Positions 58,789 through 64,000 of a stretch of 64,000 bases of DNA are shown piece by piece (the stretch's first letter is position 1; the number at the start of each line of letters is the position of its first letter). A model generated the notes under the pieces. The model saw only the letters and a list, made by a program, of their open reading frames with translations. It searched no databases and was not told the DNA's origin. The stretch covers positions 1-64,000 of the forward strand of contig CAJUOI010000002.1 in NCBI GenBank assembly GCA_910588615.1. The letters run 5' to 3'. This stretch comes from an uncultured Christensenellaceae bacterium (lineage in GTDB: Bacteria; Bacillota; Clostridia; Christensenellales; Borkfalkiaceae). A program made the position numbers and the translations under genes.

Positions 58789-61053
58789 ATGACTAAAAAC
58801 TGTAAGAAAATGTTGATAACGGTTTTTCTTACGCTCTTCGCTGCCTGCCTATTCCTGTTTACGGCATGTAACGACGACAAAGCGGAAGATAACGCCGTTA
58901 CCTACACCGTAACCGTTATGACGGATGCAACGACGCCCGCCGCCGGAGTAAAAGTCGCCATCCGCAAAGGCGGCGCGACCTACGAGAGCAAGACTACGGA
59001 CGAGAACGGCAAAGTCGAATTCGAGCTCGTGCCAGACAGCTACGAAATCGCGCTTTCCTCCCTGCCCGCGCACTATTCCCTTGCCGCGGATGCAGACGTG
59101 AGCCTGACTGCGGAAAAGCACAGCCTGACGGTTACCCTGAGCGAAAACTTCTCCTATAAGGTTTCTCTCGTCAACCCCGACGGCACCCCCTTCTATGCGG
59201 AGGGCGTAAGGGTCGGGATCTGCACGCTTTCCGGCAACTGCCTTACGCCCGAACTCCTCGGCACGGACGGCGTGGCGCGCTGCGAAGCGGACAAGGGCGA
59301 CTACCACGTTCAGATTCTCAACCTGCCCGCAACGGCGACGTTCGAAAAGGACGCGGACGGATACTACACGGGCGAAAACTTCTCCGCCGAAAAAACGGAA
59401 ATGACGATCACCGTCTATCCCGTAACCTCCGTTACGGCGGCAACGCCTATGACCGACGCGGAAAAGACGGCGTACGCCGCAAAGAACGCAGGCTACACGG
59501 TGTCCGAACTCACCGCTTATCATTTTACCCAAACGCTTGCCGCAGGCGAAACCGCGTATTTCTCGCTGACGCCCGCATACGACGGCGAATTCAACATTTA
59601 TAAGGACACCAAAGCAAGCTATCTGTACAACGACACGACGTTCCAAAAGGGAAATAACGGCAACGGTCTTTACGCAGCCTTCCCCGTTCTTACGGCAGAC
59701 ACGACGTACTTCTTTAACGTGAGCAATACGGGAAACGAGGAAATCACCGCCGAATTCGTAATCGAAGCACTCGCAGCTTCCTACTCCAAGACGGTGGGCG
59801 CAGGCACGGTAAACGTTTCTTTTACGAATAAAAACGTAAACGCGGTAATCGAACTGACCCCCGCGATCGGCGCTTCGTATAAACTCACCGCAATCGGCGA
59901 ACAGCTGACGGCATTTGCCGTTTGCACCTCTTCCTACGTCGCCAAAGATTTCTCTCACGGGGACGAAGCGTTTGCAAAGAATGCGGAGCTCAGCGTGAAA
60001 TTCACCCCGAACAATATCGGCGGCAGCCTGTATATTTCGGTTGCGGTAAAGGGCGTAACTTCCTATCCCGTCGATTTCCAGATCAGTATTGAAAAGATTG
60101 CCGATATTACGAACACGACGACGGTCGTCGAAGCAACCGAAACGCTTGCCGTTTATACGAAACCCGAAGGGCAAGTTCTTACCGCAGTCCCCTACGGCAC
60201 GGCGGAAAGCGCAATCGTTCTCGGACAAGACGGCTATTACCGTTACGACAATTCCGTGGTGATGGTCGTGCTTACGAAAGTAATCGACGAAGAACGCCTC
60301 TACCTTGACAATCCGCTTGCGCTTGCCTATATGGACGGAACGGATATCGGCGGTGCCAACTACGTGTTCAACGTTACGAGCGATGCGGACAAAGCCGACT
60401 TTACCAAGGGCGAAACGTACCACGACTACCGTATGTTGATTCGCGGCTTCAACGATTACGTTATCACGCCGAGCGGGAGAGGCAACACTTACGAGTTACC
60501 CGAAACGGTAGCGGACAGCTACGCTAAATTTGCAAACGCGGACGGCGCTTATCCGCTTACGGAAGCGCTGAAAACCTTTTTAAAGGGCTTCTGCCGGAAC
60601 AATATCAACATGATTTCATACGGACTGCCTATGGACGGAAGCTGTCCGGAAGGTAACGAATGGCTCTTCCCTCTCTATTATTACGCGGAGCCGGATATAA
60701 CCACCCCCGAGGACGTAGTCATGGGCGATTACAAGCTCGTTTCGTTCGTGGAGGAGGATAAGACTTATAAGGTGGGCGATGAGTACTACGGCGCAACAGT
60801 TACTGAAAACGACTATTTATTGACCGTCAAAAACCAGTCTTTCACAATTCGCCGGCTCGATCCGCACCAGAATTCTTATGACACAAGCTTTACCGGAACA
60901 TGGAGCAAAGGACAAACAGAAGGACAATATACGTTCGTTGACCCGACCGAATATTCCGGCGACACGTTTACGGTTTCTTACGATGCCGCTACGCAGACGA
61001 TCACTCTGACGGGCGAGTACGCTTCTTTCGTATTTAAAAAAGCAACGACGTAA
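58789..61053 (+). CDS. Second lipoprotein sharing the Ig-like and NEWL modules
   Basis: A 754 aa lipoprotein: signal MTKNCKKMLITVFLTLFAAC ending at LFTAC (C27). Two Ig-like modules (YTVTVMTDATTPAAGVKV and YKVSLVNPDGTPFYAEGV) follow, then beta-rich regions. One copy of the module found twice in the previous gene occurs at about 465-640 (QDGYYRYDNS ... GNEWLFPLYYYAEPD). A final lipocalin-like beta domain (DYKLVSFVEEDKTYKVGDEY ... FTGTWSKGQTEGQYTF) ends the chain. It has no thioredoxin domain. GGAGG lies before the ATG and a strong terminator after the gene. It is clearly a paralogue built from shared parts. Confidence 0.8.
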   Translation: MTKNCKKMLITVFLTLFAACLFLFTACNDDKAEDNAVTYTVTVMTDATTPAAGVKVAIRKGGATYESKTTDENGKVEFELVPDSYEIALSSLPAHYSLAADADVSLTAEKHSLTVTLSENFSYKVSLVNPDGTPFYAEGVRVGICTLSGNCLTPELLGTDGVARCEADKGDYHVQILNLPATATFEKDADGYYTGENFSAEKTEMTITVYPVTSVTAATPMTDAEKTAYAAKNAGYTVSELTAYHFTQTLAAGETAYFSLTPAYDGEFNIYKDTKASYLYNDTTFQKGNNGNGLYAAFPVLTADTTYFFNVSNTGNEEITAEFVIEALAASYSKTVGAGTVNVSFTNKNVNAVIELTPAIGASYKLTAIGEQLTAFAVCTSSYVAKDFSHGDEAFAKNAELSVKFTPNNIGGSLYISVAVKGVTSYPVDFQISIEKIADITNTTTVVEATETLAVYTKPEGQVLTAVPYGTAESAIVLGQDGYYRYDNSVVMVVLTKVIDEERLYLDNPLALAYMDGTDIGGANYVFNVTSDADKADFTKGETYHDYRMLIRGFNDYVITPSGRGNTYELPETVADSYAKFANADGAYPLTEALKTFLKGFCRNNINMISYGLPMDGSCPEGNEWLFPLYYYAEPDITTPEDVVMGDYKLVSFVEEDKTYKVGDEYYGATVTENDYLLTVKNQSFTIRRLDPHQNSYDTSFTGTWSKGQTEGQYTFVDPTEYSGDTFTVSYDAATQTITLTGEYASFVFKKATT

Positions 61054-61075
61054 TTATAAAGCATGAGAATTTAAC

Positions 61076-61110
61076 AACACGGCGGCAACCATTCGGTTGC
61101 CGCCGTGTTG
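61076..61110 (+). terminator. Terminator after the lipoprotein pair
   Basis: ACACGGCGGCAAC and GTTGCCGCCGTGT form a 13-bp stem with a 6-nt loop, followed by TGTATTATT. It ends the two-gene unit. Confidence 0.8.
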
Positions 61111-61119
61111 TATTATTAA

Positions 61120-61285
61120 AAAGAAATCTTCCGCTATGCGCTCCCCCGTCCTATCAAAACGAGCATACCTATTTGTCAGTCAGAGGAGCGCGGAGCGCGA
61201 CGCCCCCCCCTTGCGTAGGGAATATGGGGGTTGCCTTTTGCCCCCTCGAGGGAAGGCACGGAGTACAGCCAAACGGGCAAGCGCC
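61120..61285. repeat. Degenerate repeat text between convergent genes
   Basis: No gene. Contains GGAGCGCGGAGCGCGACGCC, a run of eight C, TATGGGGGTTGCC and CCCCTCGAGGGAAGGCACGG, resembling the dispersed CCTCGAGGGGAAGG-type repeats of Clostridia genomes and text at about 20375-20480. Confidence 0.45.
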
Positions 61286-63091
61286 TTAATCTGCGGAAGT
61301 CCCCTCCCCCAACGCGTTGAGAATCACCGTTTCCAATTCCGCAAAGCTCTTAAATTCGTACGTGCTGTTATAGGCGATCTTTCCTTCTTCGTCGATAATC
61401 ACCGTCAGCGGCCACATCGACCGACCGCCGAAGGACGCGAACGTCTGACACTCTCCGTTTTTGATAACGTCCTGCGCGAAAGGAAGCGCCCAGCCGCTGC
61501 AAACTTTGGCAATGTAATCCTCCGCGCTGCCCGCGCCCATCGTGTCTCCGTGAATCGCCACGACGCTCCATTCCGTGCGCTTTTCGGACAGCTCGTTGAA
61601 ATACGGCAGCTCGCTTTTACACCCGCCGCACCACGTCGCCCAAAAGTTGACGATCGTTACCGTTCCTCGGTTTTCATACAGATTGAACGCCCCTTCCCTG
61701 CCATACCACGCTACCGTAAAGTCGGGCGCCAAATCCCCAACTTCAAAGCCCGTTTCCTGTCCGTCGATACTCGGCGGGGGCGTAGGCGCAGGGCGTTTCA
61801 CGTCGATTGCGTTATAGTATACCAGCGCGCCGACAAGCAGCGCGAGCGCGGCAAGCCAAGCCGACAGCTCCAACCAGAATTTTGCGCCCCGCCCTTTTCG
61901 TTTCGCCTTTATAACAGCCTTCCCCTCCGCCGCTTCCTGTTCAACGGGAATCGGTTCGGAAAGAACGCTTTCGGGCGTTACGGCGGCGTTCGGAGGCGTT
62001 TGGAGCGGCGTTTCGCCCACGGCCGCGGCGTTAACGCTTGCAAACGCTTGCCCGAGCGGGCGCGCGTCCCCTTCGGAAGCGGAAATGCTGTTGCCGTGCA
62101 CCAATAACTTCGACCCCTTCCAGCGGATCGCCTTCGTGGGACAGACGGGGATACATTCTCCGCAGTTGATACACTCGTGGTCGCCCACGCGTTTTACGTC
62201 CATTTTGCAGTGAGAAACGCACAAGCCGCAGTCCGTACAGTTTTCTTTGTCCACCTTGATGCCCAGAAGGGCGATGCGGTTAAAGAAGCCGTAAATCGCG
62301 CCGAGCGGACAGATAAAGCGGCAGAAGAAGCGATAGATAAAGACAGACAGAACTACGAGCGCCGTCAACACGCAGAACTTCCAGGTAAACAGCGGTCCGA
62401 GGTTGGCGTACATGCCCGCGTTGTCGGGGTGGATCATCAGCATGATTGCGCCGCCGAGCGTACCCGCGGGGCAGACGTATTTGCAGAAGCCGGGCAGCTG
62501 CATATCCCAATTGGCGTAAATCAGCGGGATTGCGATCACCAGCACGGCGAGGAACACGTATTTCAGATAGGACAGCACGCGGGTAACGCGGCTCTTTTTC
62601 AATTTGGGGGTGCGGATTTTATACAGCAAGTCCTGCCCCAAACCCACGGGGCAAAGGAATCCGCAGACGGTGCGGGCAAAAATCAGCCCGAACAACGCCA
62701 GAATACCGACCACGTAATAGGGTGCGCGCGTGTTGGTTTCGGCAAGCGCGTTTTGCAGCGCACCGAGCGGGCACGCACCGATCGCCCCCGGACAGGAATA
62801 GCAATTGAAGCCGGGGACGCACAAGTATTTCGTGGTTTTACTGTCGTAAATCTGCCCCGAAACAAACCCTTTGATATTTGCATTGTACAGCAGCGCGGCG
62901 TACACCTGTATCAGCCTGCGCTTGCTCGGCAGGTGGTTTAAAAACCATTGCTTTGCACTCTGTTTCGGGCGCGGTTCGCCGTTGGGAAGCGTCTTGGGGT
63001 ACGACCGTTTCCATAAGACGCTCAGCGTTACGAACAGTGCAATCAGTCCTGCGGCGAGGACGGACGATACTACGATAATTGCAATCTCCAT
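61286..63091 (-). CDS. NapH-type 4Fe-4S membrane protein fused to a TlpA-like thioredoxin
   Basis: A 601 aa membrane fusion. The N-terminal half has about six membrane helices with several C-x3-C-P motifs (CYSCPGAIGACPLGAL, VCGFLCPVGLG, FCKYVCPAG, FCRFICPLGAI), as in NapH/NosR ferredoxin-type proteins. Two classical 4Fe-4S clusters follow at about residues 285-330 (CTDCGLCVSHC and CINCGECIPVCP). A linker and one more helix lead to an extracytoplasmic thioredoxin domain with FWATWCGGCKSELPYF. The layout predicts electrons moving from the cytoplasm through the membrane Fe-S section to the outer thioredoxin. It follows the 267 aa gene by 10 nt. Confidence 0.87.
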   Translation of the reverse strand: MEIAIIVVSSVLAAGLIALFVTLSVLWKRSYPKTLPNGEPRPKQSAKQWFLNHLPSKRRLIQVYAALLYNANIKGFVSGQIYDSKTTKYLCVPGFNCYSCPGAIGACPLGALQNALAETNTRAPYYVVGILALFGLIFARTVCGFLCPVGLGQDLLYKIRTPKLKKSRVTRVLSYLKYVFLAVLVIAIPLIYANWDMQLPGFCKYVCPAGTLGGAIMLMIHPDNAGMYANLGPLFTWKFCVLTALVVLSVFIYRFFCRFICPLGAIYGFFNRIALLGIKVDKENCTDCGLCVSHCKMDVKRVGDHECINCGECIPVCPTKAIRWKGSKLLVHGNSISASEGDARPLGQAFASVNAAAVGETPLQTPPNAAVTPESVLSEPIPVEQEAAEGKAVIKAKRKGRGAKFWLELSAWLAALALLVGALVYYNAIDVKRPAPTPPPSIDGQETGFEVGDLAPDFTVAWYGREGAFNLYENRGTVTIVNFWATWCGGCKSELPYFNELSEKRTEWSVVAIHGDTMGAGSAEDYIAKVCSGWALPFAQDVIKNGECQTFASFGGRSMWPLTVIIDEEGKIAYNSTYEFKSFAELETVILNALGEGTSAD

Positions 63092-63101
63092 TTCCCTTTC
63101 C

Positions 63102-63905
63102 TCACCCGATACCGATACATTCCGTACAAATATTGATCGCCTTTACGAGCACGTCGCGCGCACCGCCGTTTAACACGCCCGCAATAATCAACGCCACCGC
63201 GATCACGAATACGACTCCCCGCACCGCCCAAAGGGTAATATCGTGCGAAGCGACCTTCTTTACCCTGTCGAGGATTTCAATTTCTGCGGGCAATGCAATT
63301 TCGCGCGAGCCGCACTTTATCATGATTTTTAACTGCTTTACCTGCTCCTGCGAACAGACGCCGTTTACGACGGATGCCCCGACGAACGCCAAAACCGACA
63401 CCGCAGTGCACGGAAGCACCGTTTTTACCATGTTCAGAATTTGCCGCGAAAGATCCCCCTCCCGAAAATGCGCCGTTTTCGAAAGATAGACGAGGCTGAC
63501 GATCGCACAAATCAGAGCGAGAACAAGCGCCAAACACCAGGCGAAAATTTTTAACACGGTTTCGTTGTAATACGCCTTTCTCGCCCGTTCGAACTCCTCT
63601 CCGCTGCCGCCCGCAGGCATTCTGCGTTTGAGCTTTTGCAGCGTCGCCTCGCTCGTTCGCTTCGCCTTCGTTTCAAACGCGGGAAAAATCGCGCCCGCGA
63701 TAATCGCCGCCAGCAGGCAAATCAAAGGGATCGCCAGCTTTTTCAGCCGATCGCCCACGATTTCGCGGCTGTAAATCAATCCGGGTCCCTCCCCCGAGTA
63801 GTAAATATCCGCCGCAACGCAAACGAGCGCAATGCCCACCGCGCCGATGAATACGCTTAAAATAATCGCGTAAATTGTTCTGATTTTTTCCGCTCTGTTC
63901 GTCAT
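63102..63905 (-). CDS. 267 aa membrane protein ending in the CXXC motif CTECIGIG
   Basis: Four hydrophobic segments (about residues 10-32, 57-75, 120-142, 150-170) and a fifth near the end lead into VLVKAINICTECIGIG. This tail closely resembles the small CD1871A-type CXXC proteins of Clostridia, which I recall near thioredoxin and 4Fe-4S genes. The first 220 residues are not recognised. It is first in the operon with the Fe-S/thioredoxin fusion; the CXXC pair probably exchanges thiols with it or binds a cofactor. Start ATG at 63905. Confidence 0.75.
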   Translation of the reverse strand: MTNRAEKIRTIYAIILSVFIGAVGIALVCVAADIYYSGEGPGLIYSREIVGDRLKKLAIPLICLLAAIIAGAIFPAFETKAKRTSEATLQKLKRRMPAGGSGEEFERARKAYYNETVLKIFAWCLALVLALICAIVSLVYLSKTAHFREGDLSRQILNMVKTVLPCTAVSVLAFVGASVVNGVCSQEQVKQLKIMIKCGSREIALPAEIEILDRVKKVASHDITLWAVRGVVFVIAVALIIAGVLNGGARDVLVKAINICTECIGIG

Positions 63906-63929
63906 GGTTGTTCCGCCGCCTTTTGTTTT

Positions 63930-63958
63930 ATTTTATCATCCCGAAAAACGCTTGTCAA
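63930..63958 (-). promoter_or_regulatory. Promoter of the Fe-S/thioredoxin operon
   Basis: Minus strand TTGACA (63958-63953), 17 bp, TAAAAT (63935-63930), then a 24-nt leader with a weak GGCGGCGG before the ATG at 63905. Confidence 0.75.
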
Positions 63959-64000
63959 GCGATTGCGTTCAGGCGCTTTCTTCCAATCCGCGGAATATGG

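Noticed and set aside
58849..60423. Minus-strand frame of 524 codons opposite the second lipoprotein
   Set aside because: Same reason: antisense shadow of a gene with clear signal peptide and domains.
1..64000. CRISPR arrays, rRNA operons, prophage or transposase genes
   Set aside because: No regularly spaced repeats, rRNA text, phage structural genes or transposase motifs were seen.

Overview
The window reads as a chromosomal segment of an anaerobic, fermentative Bacillota, probably a Clostridia-type gut bacterium. The evidence is pyruvate formate-lyase with its activase, a clostridial single-chain PurL, a purine pathway with an archaeal-type PurO, strong TTGACA-17-TATAAT promoters, Shine-Dalgarno-rich genes and dense co-directional operons. 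Most of the window is moderately GC-rich. A stretch at about 52.6-55.3 kb is clearly AT-rich and looks foreign or decayed. The assignment rests on gene content and style only; no rRNA is present.

Left part (1-20.6 kb). A minus-strand operon ruvC-(117 aa unknown)-ruvA-ruvB-queA carries Holliday-junction processing and queuosine synthesis. The plus-strand pair argH-yggS faces it. The minus-strand operon cdaA-(35 aa CdaR stub)-DUF1015-like-lysC couples c-di-AMP synthesis to aspartate kinase. A long minus-strand run follows: tmk-rimM-trmD-rbgA-rnhB-yraN-(1861 aa DUF4011/SF1 helicase/Vsr-like/DUF3320)-holA. The usual rplS between trmD and rbgA is missing.

Centre (20.6-36.7 kb). One minus-strand purine operon runs purE-purC-purF paralogue-purF-purM-purN-purO-purH (formyltransferase only)-purD-purL-fhs-mutY. 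It starts behind a ZTP (pfl-type) riboswitch with a terminator. IMP synthesis ends in two separate proteins, PurO and an AICAR transformylase, instead of bifunctional PurH. A second PurF-like protein lacks the N-terminal cysteine nucleophile.

36.7-52.6 kb. A GtrA-metallo-beta-lactamase fusion is followed by tex, a hemolysin III family protein, hpt with a P-loop kinase, and a fermentation operon. That operon (pflA, thioredoxin-like, pflB, separate glycyl-radical subunit, zinc-ribbon membrane protein) has its own ZTP riboswitch. Its PFL is split: the 672 aa catalytic body and the 79 aa radical domain are different genes, each with its own ribosome binding site. Next come an alpha/beta hydrolase, an SH3-NlpC/P60 lipoprotein, a SecB-like chaperone, a metallophosphoesterase and ComEC.

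52.3-55.3 kb. A decayed tRNA-Leu copy precedes an intact tRNA-Leu(UAA), followed by an AT-rich island. The island carries hairpins sharing one loop sequence, a PD-(D/E)xK-like nuclease, a frameshifted GIY-YIG nuclease and gene debris. No integrase is seen.

Right end (55.4-64 kb). Two large lipoproteins share an unnamed C-terminal module; one also has a thioredoxin domain. They lie next to a membrane Fe-S/thioredoxin fusion and a membrane protein ending in CTECIGIG. Together these suggest an extracytoplasmic thiol-redox system fed by electrons through the membrane.

Two themes run across the window. Three minus-strand genes (ruvC, tmk, metallophosphoesterase) have near-consensus promoters ending 6-9 bases before the start codon, predicting leaderless mRNAs. 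Several well-known proteins occur in split or trimmed forms (PFL, PurH, CdaR, PurF paralogue, ComEC).
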